A stretch of DNA of 8,404 nt from Bacillota bacterium (GCA_023451395.1 JAEXZL010000177.1:1-8404), one strand, 5' to 3'; positions 1 through 6,087 are shown, counted from the first letter of the stretch. Notes: generated by a model from the letters alone, not told the origin. Made by a program: numbers and translations.

Positions 1-293
1 CAGTTATCTTCACTACTGTGAGGGCAGCAATAAACGCCATCAAGAGATGCTCCATTTTCAGTCAACCTACTATTTAAAATTTTCATTTTACTATCAAAGT
101 CTTCTTGCGTAATATAGCCTCTAGAAATATGGCTTTGATTTGTGACTACAATAACCAATACGTCATTCTTATTTAGTTCTTTTATAGCTTCTATAGAAAA
201 TGGGTAAAAATCAAAAGTACTAATATCATCTATCCCTTTACCACCTAATGTACCCTGCATGTCTATAAAGGCCGCTCTTTTAGCTTGGTTCAT
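1..293 (-). CDS. HAD-IIIA family (GmhB/histidinol-phosphatase-like) hydrolase, N-terminal part, cut by the window edge
   Basis: The first 97 residues of a cytoplasmic HAD-superfamily protein are visible; the rest lies left of the window. ATG is at 293, with GAGGT (302-306) 8 bases upstream. The layout follows the GmhB subfamily: motif I FIDMQGT (residues 9-15), motif II VVTNQSHISRGY (49-60), and DGVYCCPH (85-92), where C90 and H92 match the start of the GmhB zinc site. The last two bases are TG, which would fit the next zinc cysteine but do not prove it. Motif I normally reads DxDGT; here the second Asp, the usual acid/base, is Gln13, while the nucleophile Asp11 is kept. The protein may therefore have altered or no phosphatase activity. 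The gene follows fosX by 36 bp with no terminator between, so the two are probably co-transcribed. The HAD-IIIA fold is fairly sure; the substrate is unknown. Confidence 0.82.
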   Translation of the reverse strand, partial: MNQAKRAAFIDMQGTLGGKGIDDISTFDFYPFSIEAIKELNKNDVLVIVVTNQSHISRGYITQEDFDSKMKILNSRLTENGASLDGVYCCPHSSEDN

Positions 294-329
294 TTTTAAA
301 TACCTCATTCAAGAATTTTTTCATATATT

Positions 330-740
330 CTAACTGTCTATTTTACTATAAAATCTTAATCTTTCTTCTAATGTTCCTGTATGTAGTTCAAAAAGATTAT
401 TGTCATAATCATAAAAATAAATAGAGTATCCTTCACCCTTTATTCTAGTCCTAGGTGTTTTCATTTCTAATTCTAAGGCTTCTATTTTCTTTAAATAAAT
501 CTCTAAGTCTTCCTCTTTAATTTTAAAGGCAATATGATGATAGGTTCTATTAATAATTTCTTTATTCTCCATAACTGCAATCCACTGATCTCCAATTACA
601 AAAAATCTTTCCTTGGATAGGGAATGAGTTTTATCTCCACTGTAATATACTTCTTTAGCACCAAATAAGTCTTTATACAGCTTAGTAGCTTTACCTAAAT
701 CCTTTACTACAAAAGTTATGTGGCTTATTCTCTCTATCAT
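330..740 (-). CDS. fosX: FosX-type fosfomycin resistance hydrolase
   Basis: A 136-residue vicinal-oxygen-chelate (glyoxalase fold) protein of normal FosX length. FosX enzymes are cytoplasmic Mn(II)-dependent epoxide hydrolases that add water to fosfomycin. The metal ligands known from Listeria FosX are all present at the same numbers: His7 (ISHIT), His69 (HHIAF) and Glu118 (LFELH). The catalytic base Glu44 is also present in SLSKERFF. Glu44 points to the hydrolase (FosX) rather than the thiol-transferase branches (FosA, FosB). The C-terminal GTLEERL is likewise typical of FosX. ATG at 740 is preceded by AAGGAAG with good spacing. The HAD gene follows 36 bp downstream; the acetyltransferase remnant ends 68 bp upstream. 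I found no convincing promoter in that 68-bp gap. Base composition matches the neighbours, so there is no sign of recent transfer. Whether it gives real resistance depends on expression. Confidence 0.93.
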   Translation of the reverse strand: MIERISHITFVVKDLGKATKLYKDLFGAKEVYYSGDKTHSLSKERFFVIGDQWIAVMENKEIINRTYHHIAFKIKEEDLEIYLKKIEALELEMKTPRTRIKGEGYSIYFYDYDNNLFELHTGTLEERLRFYSKIDS

Positions 741-808
741 TTATTACTTCCTTTCAAAACAGCCCTAATATGACTTGAAAAGTATGTACTACCACAAAAA
801 AAATTCTT

Positions 809-1009
809 CTAAAAAACAAAAGAAGTATAATTTATTCCCTGCTCCTGCTCTTTTATTAATTTCTTTAGTATTTCTTTAAATTTGCCTTCTTCGTAATATT
901 TATCTCCTCTAGGTACGCAACGTTCTTCAAAAAAGCTTCTATTATAAATTTCAAACTTTAATAGATCGTGTCCATCTTTTTCATTAATAGGGATTATTCT
1001 TATATTCAT
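809..1009 (-). pseudogene. Truncated GNAT-family N-acetyltransferase (N-terminal remnant)
   Basis: The frame encodes 66 residues. It resembles the beginning of RimJ/RimL-like GNAT acetyltransferases: a first strand MNIRIIPI, a helix DLLKFEIYNRSFFE, then RGDKYYEEGKFKEILKKLI and EQEQGINY. In intact relatives this is followed by some 110 residues carrying the acetyl-CoA binding loop (Q/R-x-x-G-x-G/A). Here a stop follows at once after INYTSFVF. The 68 bp between this stop and fosX do not encode the missing part in any frame, so a deletion seems likelier than a point mutation. The start retains AAAGGGGG about 12 bases upstream, a slightly long spacing. No acetyl-CoA site means no expected enzyme activity. 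An alternative is a short functional protein, but I see no support for that. Confidence 0.68.
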
Positions 1010-1059
1010 ATTATCAATTAGCCCCCTTTTTACATCTATTATATTTACTTAAATATAGC

Positions 1060-1089
1060 AAAAAAGAGTTAGCAGTAATACTAACTCTT
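1060..1089 (-). terminator. Rho-independent terminator of the ABC-F gene
   Basis: AAGAGTTAG (1064-1072) pairs perfectly with CTAACTCTT (1081-1089) around an 8-base loop. On the minus strand the hairpin runs into a T-tract (TTTTTTGC). It starts 11 bases past the ABC-F stop codon. Confidence 0.88.
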
Positions 1090-1100
1090 GTAAAATTTTA

Positions 1101-2657
1101 CTATATCAATTTTAGTGTCCAATCCTCACAATTCCAAATTTCCGTAGCCACCTCATTATAAAATTCCGGCTCATGGGATACTAAAAGTATGCTTCCCTTG
1201 TATTCCTTCAAAGCTCTCTTAAGCTCTTCTTTGGCTTCAACATCTAAATGGTTTGTAGGCTCGTCAAGGATCAGTATGTTAGTTTCCTTGTTTATAAGTT
1301 TGCATAGCCTTACCTTGGCTTGCTCTCCTCCAGATAGAACAACCACCTTGCTTTCTATGTGCTTTGTGGTGAGGCCGCATTTTGCTAAAGCTGCTCTTAT
1401 TTCATACTGAGTAAAATGAGGGAAGGTCTCCCATACCTCTTCTATACAGGTCTTGTAGTTGGCTTCCTTGATTTCCTGCTCAAAGTAGCCTATTTCCTGG
1501 TAGTCTCCCTTTTCTACCTCTCCAGATAGAGGTGCTATCAGACCCATAAGACTCTTTAATAAGGTAGTCTTACCTAGACCGTTAGCCCCTACTAAAGCTA
1601 TCTTCTGTCCTCTTTCCATAGTGAGATTTAATGGTCTTGTAAGAGGCTCATTATAGCCTATAACAAGATCCTTTGCTTGGAATATAAGCTTTCCAGAGGT
1701 TCTTGATTGTTTAAAGTTAAACTCTGGTTTTGGCTTTTCTGGTGCAAGCTCTATTATATCCATTTTATCAAGCTTCTTTTGTCTTGCCTTTGCCATATTG
1801 GAGGTGGCTACTCTTGCTTTATTTCTTGCAATGAAGTCTTCAAGCTTGGCTATTTCCTGCTGCTGTCTTTCGTAAGCAGCCTCTAGCTGCTCCTTCTTAG
1901 CTTCGTATATCCTTCTGAAGCTTTCATAATCTCCTACATATCTTGTAAGCTTTCTGTGCTCCACATGATATATTAGGTTAACAACGCTATTTAAGAAGGG
2001 GATATCATGGGAAATTAAAATAAAGGCGTTTTCATAATTTTGAAGAAATCTCTTAAGCCATTCTATATGCTGCTCATCTAGATAGTTTGTAGGCTCATCT
2101 AGAAGAAGTATATCCGGCACCTCTAAAAGAAGCTTAGCAAGGAGAACCTTGGTTCTCTGACCGCCGCTTAAATCCGCCACATCCTTATCAAGACCTATAT
2201 CCTTAAGGCCTAAGCCTGCTGCTACCTCCTCGACCTTTGCATCAATAACATAGAAGCCATTATGATCAAGCATATCCTGAATAACCCCTATGTCTGCCAT
2301 CATCCTATCCATTTCCTCTGGAGAGGCATCAGCCATTTTTTCATATAGGCCCATTATCTCTGTTTCTAAATCATAGAGGTATTTAAAGGCATCTCTTAAA
2401 ACATCTCTAATTGTCATTCCTCTTTGAAGCTCAGCATGCTGGTCCATATAGCCAACTCTCACACGGCTGCTCCATTCCACTATTCCTTCATCTGGTGCAA
2501 GCTTTCCAGTGATTATGTTCATGAAGGTGGATTTACCTTCCCCATTAGCTCCTATAAGAGCCACGTGCTCACCTTTTAGTAGTCTAAAGGACACATCCTC
2601 TAATATTGCTCTATCTCCAAAACCATGGTTTACATTTTTTACATTTAAAATGCTCAT
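1101..2657 (-). CDS. yfmM: ABC-F family ATPase, YfmM-like (soluble, ribosome-associated class)
   Basis: A 518-residue protein with two ATP-binding cassettes and no membrane segments, which defines the ABC-F class. These act on the ribosome as translation factors or antibiotic-protection proteins rather than as transporters. Cassette 1 has Walker A GANGEGKST (36-44), signature LSGGQ (163-167) and Walker B LLLDEP (184-189). Cassette 2 has Walker A GANGLGKTT (357-365), LSGGE (441-445) and ILILDEP (461-467). The charged linker at about 245-320, rich in Lys, Glu and Gln, is the usual helical hairpin that reaches toward the peptidyl-transferase region. Length and sequence recall Bacillus YfmM; this symbol is from memory, not a search. 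ATG at 2657 has AAGGAGAG just upstream. It forms its own transcription unit with a clear promoter and terminator. Whether it protects against any drug cannot be read from sequence. Confidence 0.93.
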   Translation of the reverse strand: MSILNVKNVNHGFGDRAILEDVSFRLLKGEHVALIGANGEGKSTFMNIITGKLAPDEGIVEWSSRVRVGYMDQHAELQRGMTIRDVLRDAFKYLYDLETEIMGLYEKMADASPEEMDRMMADIGVIQDMLDHNGFYVIDAKVEEVAAGLGLKDIGLDKDVADLSGGQRTKVLLAKLLLEVPDILLLDEPTNYLDEQHIEWLKRFLQNYENAFILISHDIPFLNSVVNLIYHVEHRKLTRYVGDYESFRRIYEAKKEQLEAAYERQQQEIAKLEDFIARNKARVATSNMAKARQKKLDKMDIIELAPEKPKPEFNFKQSRTSGKLIFQAKDLVIGYNEPLTRPLNLTMERGQKIALVGANGLGKTTLLKSLMGLIAPLSGEVEKGDYQEIGYFEQEIKEANYKTCIEEVWETFPHFTQYEIRAALAKCGLTTKHIESKVVVLSGGEQAKVRLCKLINKETNILILDEPTNHLDVEAKEELKRALKEYKGSILLVSHEPEFYNEVATEIWNCEDWTLKLI

Positions 2658-2728
2658 TTATTTCTCTCCTTAAAGAATCTTTATATATAAATTCTGCTAG
2701 TTCCTAATTTATCTATGTTCACCATGAT

Positions 2729-2757
2729 ATTTTAATTTATCGAAGTGCTACTGTCAA
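2729..2757 (-). promoter_or_regulatory. Sigma-A-type promoter of the ABC-F gene
   Basis: On the minus strand a perfect -35 box TTGACA (2752-2757) is followed after exactly 17 bases by TAAAAT (2729-2734), one mismatch from TATAAT. Transcription would start near 2722, giving a leader of about 65 bases before the ATG at 2657. This is the best promoter match I found in the window. Confidence 0.8.
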
Positions 2758-2811
2758 TTAAAATACATAAGACCACAAGCCTATAAAAGACAACTGTTTA
2801 ATTATAAAAAA

Positions 2812-2849
2812 GTAAAGGGCTCTGAGTCCTTAATCCTTCACTCAGAGCC
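2812..2849 (-). terminator. Rho-independent terminator of the CPBP protease gene
   Basis: GGCTCTGAGT (2818-2827) and ACTCAGAGCC (2840-2849) form a perfect 10-bp stem with a 12-base loop. On the minus strand it is followed by CTTTACTTTTTTATAA. It begins about 10 bases past the stop codon of the membrane protease gene and insulates the ABC-F promoter downstream. Confidence 0.88.
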
Positions 2850-2858
2850 TTGAATATC

Positions 2859-3827
2859 TTATTTCATAAGAGGTGCTACCATTATAAATACAAAGAATAT
2901 TACTAAGGTGACAAAAGGCAGGTTTATTGGATTTTCGCCTCTCCCATATCTATGAACTTCCTCTTCATTAATTCCTTCTATTATATTTTCATCTAATGTA
3001 TAATTATTCCTTGATAATTTTCTTAATAAGTTTAATATAATCATGGTAAAGATCACTGCAAAAATGCCTAGAATAATTAAATTCATAAGAGTCATTCCTA
3101 TAGAAGCATCTGCAAGTAGCAGCTCTCTTCTCCCTGAGCCATCTGCTGCTACACCTGAAGTTATTTTACTTAGGGTAACCTGAAAGCCATTAAAGACAAA
3201 ATGTGCTAGAATACTTGAATATATGCTGCCGGTTATTCTTACCAGGTAGGCAAAAAGCATACCTAAAGCTATAGTATATAAAAGCTGCTGAGGATTTAAA
3301 TGCAGAATTCCAAAGATAACTCCAGTAAATAGTCCTGCTATTGCAATTGAATTTTTCTTATATCCACTTAATACTATTCCCCTTATGGCAAGCTCTTCAA
3401 AAACTGCCGGTACCAGTGCTAGAATCAAAAGAAGCTCAATATAAGAATAGCCTGATATAGCATTAAAAAGTACAGTCACCTCATTTTCAAAGAAAAGACT
3501 AGTACTATAGGAAAGAAACCAAGCTATGGGTTGAGCAAGTATAGCAATTATTGTAACAGTAAAACCATCTCTGAAGGAAAGGGGACGAAGCTTCAGAACA
3601 TCTTTAATGTTTTCTTTTGTTATTGCAAAATAAAGCAGTGTTGGGACAAATAAAAATAATACCTGGGTAATTACTAAAAATAACTTTAAATCTGACACAT
3701 ATTTAGCTATTATTGAGGATAAAAAACTCCCTCCTATAAACTGTATAATAATAAGTACTAATGCAAATAAATTTGCCTTGTAGGTTCCTTTCATTGTTTT
3801 AACCGCCCTTATATCATAATTTAACAT
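2859..3827 (-). CDS. CPBP family intramembrane metalloprotease (CAAX protease/Abi-like)
   Basis: A 322-residue integral membrane protein with about eight hydrophobic segments. The CPBP core is intact: EExxxR as E144, E145 and R149 (VFEELAIRG), motif 2 with H176 (FGILHLN), and motif 3 with H209 and N213 (HFVFN). Known members are Rce1-like glutamate-type or metal-dependent intramembrane proteases, some of them giving bacteriocin self-immunity. After the core come a hydrophobic helix (about 240-268), a charged loop (about 269-300) and a last hydrophobic helix. ATG at 3827 is the longest frame but lacks a ribosome binding site. Met12 (3794) has AAGGGCGG (3803-3810) 8 bases upstream, and a putative -10 box lies only about 23 bases from 3827, so a 311-residue product is at least as likely. 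No bacteriocin gene is adjacent, so the substrate is unknown. Confidence 0.9.
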   Translation of the reverse strand: MLNYDIRAVKTMKGTYKANLFALVLIIIQFIGGSFLSSIIAKYVSDLKLFLVITQVLFLFVPTLLYFAITKENIKDVLKLRPLSFRDGFTVTIIAILAQPIAWFLSYSTSLFFENEVTVLFNAISGYSYIELLLILALVPAVFEELAIRGIVLSGYKKNSIAIAGLFTGVIFGILHLNPQQLLYTIALGMLFAYLVRITGSIYSSILAHFVFNGFQVTLSKITSGVAADGSGRRELLLADASIGMTLMNLIILGIFAVIFTMIILNLLRKLSRNNYTLDENIIEGINEEEVHRYGRGENPINLPFVTLVIFFVFIMVAPLMK

Positions 3828-3845
3828 TAAATAAACTTACATAGC

Positions 3846-3903
3846 TTTAATTATAGCCTATAATTATTAAGAATTTTTAGCGATTATGTATAAAATTAGA
3901 TAA
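3846..3903. repeat. 58-bp duplicated upstream element, copy A (upstream of the CPBP gene)
   Basis: This stretch matches 4628-4685 at 52 of 58 positions with no gaps. Both copies keep TTTAATTATAG at one end, GCGATTATGTATA in the middle and AATTAGATAA at the other end. Copy A ends 18 bp before the longest start of the CPBP gene. Read on the minus strand it contains CTATAAT, a possible -10 box (3850-3855), but no good -35 box. Confidence 0.8.
3848..3866. promoter_or_regulatory. Perfect 9-1-9 palindrome, operator-like
   Basis: TAATTATAGCCTATAATTA has two 9-base arms around a single central C. It overlaps the putative -10 box of the CPBP gene, a position that suits a repressor site. The equivalent in copy B (4630-4648) keeps 7 of 9 arm pairs. 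The spacing resembles Fur-family 7-1-7 boxes, but the bases do not match known Fur, PerR or Zur consensus sequences, so the regulator is unknown. Confidence 0.5.
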
Positions 3904-3954
3904 TTAATATTTCTACCTTATAATTTGGTAATTAATATTTCTACCTATGAATTT
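3901..3954. repeat. Two tandem 28-bp direct repeats
   Basis: TAATTAATATTTCTACCT occurs identically at 3901-3918 and 3929-3946, 28 bp apart. The 8 bases following each (TATAATTT and ATGAATTT) are also similar. The pair lies between the terminator of the reductase-like gene and copy A of the 58-bp element, upstream of the CPBP gene. It could be a pair of protein-binding sites or simple slippage; no third copy is seen. Confidence 0.7.
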
Positions 3955-3985
3955 AAAAGAGAGATGCCTATTTTTGCATCTCTCT
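3952..3985 (-). terminator. Probable terminator of the RibD-C/DHFR-like gene
   Basis: AGAGAGATGC (3958-3967) and GCATCTCTCT (3976-3985) form a perfect 10-bp stem with an 8-base loop, 16 bases past the stop codon. The following T-run on the minus strand is short (TTTT), so termination may be incomplete and some transcripts could run into the CPBP gene. Confidence 0.72.
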
Positions 3986-4001
3986 AAATTTAACACTTTA
4001 A

Positions 4002-4532
4002 TTATCTCTTTACATACCTCAAAATCACCGCCCCCTTATCTACGATGTTTTCCACTAGCTTAAGCCTGATAGTAGGATTATCCTTAAGAAAAAGGGGGAT
4101 TCCCTTACCTAATATTATTGGTATAATACCAATAATATATTCATCAATGATATCAGCCTTTAAAAAACTGTCTATCATTTTTCCTCCACCAAAAAGATAT
4201 ATGTCTTTTCCTTCCTTTTCTTTTTCTTCTAATATAGTCTTATATATATCACCACTGATGAAATGAATGTTATCGTAATCCTCATTAGCTTTAGTGGTAG
4301 CTACATATACTTTTTTGTTTGTAAATTCCTTGTGCATACCGAGATCATAACAGCTTTTTCCCATAACTACTGTATCTACCCTATCAAGGAAGCCTTTAAA
4401 GTCGTAAGTCTTTTCGTTCTGGAAGTTATCTTTTGCTCCACTGTCCTCCATTATCCATTGATAGCTGTCATCCTCAGAGGCAATATAGCCATCAAGACTC
4501 ATGGCAAGGTTTAGGATTATTCTTCTTTTCAT
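4002..4532 (-). CDS. Dihydrofolate reductase-fold protein, RibD C-terminal domain family
   Basis: A 176-residue cytoplasmic protein of the stand-alone RibD-C family (YyaP/YwjB-like). The N-terminus ILNLAMSLDGYIA (6-18) is the family's first strand and loop. TVVMGKSCYD (54-63) forms the NADPH-side strand and loop, and FGGGKMIDSFLKADIIDEY (114-132) is the glycine-rich nucleotide-binding turn and following helix. It ends with IPIILGKGIPLF, also typical. Relatives use NAD(P)H, but their physiological substrates are mostly unknown. It is not FolA, and no riboflavin genes are nearby. ATG at 4532 has a strong GGGAGGG (4539-4545). Copy B of the 58-bp element lies about 95 bp upstream, suggesting shared regulation with the CPBP gene downstream. 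The coding sequence contains a 27-bp palindrome (4112-4138). Confidence 0.88.
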   Translation of the reverse strand: MKRRIILNLAMSLDGYIASEDDSYQWIMEDSGAKDNFQNEKTYDFKGFLDRVDTVVMGKSCYDLGMHKEFTNKKVYVATTKANEDYDNIHFISGDIYKTILEEKEKEGKDIYLFGGGKMIDSFLKADIIDEYIIGIIPIILGKGIPLFLKDNPTIRLKLVENIVDKGAVILRYVKR

Positions 4533-4560
4533 ACATTTCCCTCCCTAATTATTAAAGGTC

Positions 4561-4591
4561 ATGGTGCAGAATCATTAAATAGTATGGTGCA
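4561..4591. repeat. Direct repeat of ATGGTGCA in the leader or promoter of the reductase-like gene
   Basis: ATGGTGCA occurs at 4561-4568 and 4584-4591, 23 bp apart start to start, or about two helical turns. It lies 29-59 bp upstream of the reductase-like start, between copy B and the gene. It may be a binding site, but the repeat is short and chance is possible. Confidence 0.4.
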
Positions 4592-4627
4592 TATTTTAAC
4601 CAATTTATCATGATATAATCATATATA

Positions 4628-4685
4628 TTTAATTATAGTCTATGGTTATTAAGATTTTTTGGCGATTATGTATATAATTAGATAA
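4628..4685. repeat. 58-bp duplicated upstream element, copy B (upstream of the RibD-C gene)
   Basis: This is the partner of 3846-3903, with 6 mismatches in 58 and no gaps. Two of those mismatches fall in one palindrome arm, so copy B has a weaker palindrome (4630-4648). The minus-strand CTATAAT at 4632-4637 is kept and would give a leader of about 90 bases to the reductase-like gene. Confidence 0.8.
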
Positions 4686-4732
4686 CTTGGTTATACTCTA
4701 ATATATATTACTTATGCCTCTCCCCCATTTTA

Positions 4733-4779
4733 ATAATATTAAAAATCCCTTCTATGGTTATTCCACAGCAGGGATTTTT
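4733..4779 (-). terminator. Rho-independent terminator of cinA
   Basis: AAAAATCCCT (4741-4750) pairs with AGGGATTTTT (4770-4779). An inner stem CTATGG/CCACAG with one mismatch lengthens the hairpin. The minus-strand product ends in GGGATTTTTAATATT. The hairpin begins directly after the cinA stop codon. Confidence 0.85.
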
Positions 4780-4780
4780 T

Positions 4781-6028
4781 TTATTTAAGCTTTATAAGCT
4801 CTCTTCTTAGCCAATCTAATAGAGTATTAGTTGCTCTTTGTCTTATTTTATTTCTATCTCCAGTAAAATGATATTCATGAACCTTTGTATTGCCTTTTAT
4901 AGTTATTGCAGCATAAACAAGACCGATAGGCTTATCCTCTCCGCCAGTACCAGGGCCAGCAAGTCCTGTGGTAGATATACCTATGTCCGCCCCTGTTTCT
5001 CTAGCTATACCTTCTGCCATTTCTATTGCTGTTTCCTTGCTGACAGCAGAATATTTGTCTAGGGTTTCCTCTTTAACTCCTAACCTTCTTATCTTGGAAG
5101 CATTAGAGTAGGTAACTGCTCCCTCTAAAAATACATTGGCTATGCCCGGATAGTTGACCAGCCTAGAAGAAACCATTCCTCCGGTACAGGATTCTGCTGC
5201 TGCTATGGTAAGCTCCTTTTTCATCAAGAGCTCAGCCACAACCTTCTCTAGAGTGACATCTCCCTGTCCATAGACATTATCTCCAAGAATATTAATAATC
5301 TCCTTTTCCACAGGGGCAATAAGCTTTATAGCCTCCTCCTGATTTTCTGCCTTAGCTGTCAATCTAAAAACCATCTCTCCATCTTTAGCATAGGGAGCTA
5401 TAGTTGGATTTGTCTGGTTATCTAATATATCCTTTATAAGCTCCGCAGCTGCACTCTCTCCAAGACCAGCCACTCTTAATACCCTTGAATATAATGTAGA
5501 GTTTGTAAACTTCTTAAGATAAGGTACTACTGATTCCAAAAACATTGGTTTCATTTCCTTTGGAGGTCCTGGAAGTACTATTATGGTTTTATCATTGTCA
5601 CCCTTTATTATAGCTCCTGGTGCCGTTCCGTTATGATTTTCTAAGATTATTGCATCCTTTGGGAAAAAGGCTTGCTTTTTATTATTTTCTCCCGGTTCTC
5701 TTCCAAGACTTTTAAAATAATTTTCAATGAAATCCCAGGAGGTTTCATGAAATATAAGCTCTTGATTAAAGAATTTTGCAGCAGTTTCCTTTGTCATATC
5801 ATCTTCAGTGGGTCCTAGCCCTCCGGTGGTTATAACTAAATCGCAGCGATCTAAAGCATCCTTAAAAGCCTGAAGAAGTCTCTCCTCGTTATCTCCTACA
5901 ACAGTTTGCCTATAAACACTTATTCCTAATGCTGCCAGTTCCCTAGAAAGATATTGAGCATTTGTGTTTATAATATCTCCTAATAGAATTTCCGTTCCTA
6001 CAGCTATTATTTCTATGTTCATTCTCAT
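4781..6028 (-). CDS. cinA: CinA: MoCF-domain and nicotinamide-nucleotide amidase fusion protein
   Basis: A full-length 415-residue CinA. The N-terminal MoCF/COG1058 domain (about 4-170) carries TGGLGPTEDDMTKE (68-81) and LPGPPKEM (152-159); in some bacteria this domain hydrolyses ADP-ribose-type substrates. A linker domain (about 180-250) follows. The C-terminal PncC-like domain (about 258-413) has AESCTGG (278-284) and TTGLAGPGTGGEDKPIG (353-369), the motifs of the NMN deamidase that recycles nicotinamide mononucleotide for NAD synthesis. In naturally competent Firmicutes cinA is often beside recA and linked to competence; neither recA nor competence genes are seen here, so a pyridine-nucleotide role is the safer reading. 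ATG at 6028 has GAGG 7 bases upstream and fits better than Met3 (6022). It appears to be a single-gene unit with its own promoter and terminator. Confidence 0.96.
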   Translation of the reverse strand: MRMNIEIIAVGTEILLGDIINTNAQYLSRELAALGISVYRQTVVGDNEERLLQAFKDALDRCDLVITTGGLGPTEDDMTKETAAKFFNQELIFHETSWDFIENYFKSLGREPGENNKKQAFFPKDAIILENHNGTAPGAIIKGDNDKTIIVLPGPPKEMKPMFLESVVPYLKKFTNSTLYSRVLRVAGLGESAAAELIKDILDNQTNPTIAPYAKDGEMVFRLTAKAENQEEAIKLIAPVEKEIINILGDNVYGQGDVTLEKVVAELLMKKELTIAAAESCTGGMVSSRLVNYPGIANVFLEGAVTYSNASKIRRLGVKEETLDKYSAVSKETAIEMAEGIARETGADIGISTTGLAGPGTGGEDKPIGLVYAAITIKGNTKVHEYHFTGDRNKIRQRATNTLLDWLRRELIKLK

Positions 6029-6065
6029 ACACCATCCTCTAGATGTTCATATATTAAATAAGATA

Positions 6066-6074
6066 ATTATAGCA
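6066..6074 (-). promoter_or_regulatory. Extended -10 promoter of cinA
   Basis: On the minus strand TGCTATAAT gives a perfect TATAAT (6066-6071) with the upstream TGn of extended -10 promoters, which need no good -35 box. Transcription would start near 6059, about 31 bases before the start codon. The -35 area falls at the base of the large hairpin at 6088-6132. Confidence 0.55.
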
Positions 6075-6087
6075 TAGCAACCAAAAG

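Noticed and set aside
2681..2728. Transcription attenuator in the ABC-F leader
   Set aside because: Only a 5-bp AGAAT/ATTCT pairing is possible and there is no terminator hairpin with a T-run before the gene.
3848..3866. Palindrome as a PerR, Fur or Zur box
   Set aside because: Spacing is similar, but the arms read ATTATAG/CTATAAT rather than TTATAAT/ATTATAA (PerR) or TGATAAT/ATTATCA (Fur).
4045..4514. Plus-strand frames of 73 and 83 codons opposite the RibD-C gene
   Set aside because: Antisense shadows of a recognisable protein, with no start signals of their own.
3846..4685. The two 58-bp copies as ends of a small mobile element
   Set aside because: They are direct, not inverted; no transposase, target duplication or matching terminal inverted repeats are seen, and the DNA between is a normal gene.
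4682..4694. ATAAC-ttg-GTTAT inverted repeat next to copy B
   Set aside because: Five-base arms in very AT-rich DNA are expected by chance.
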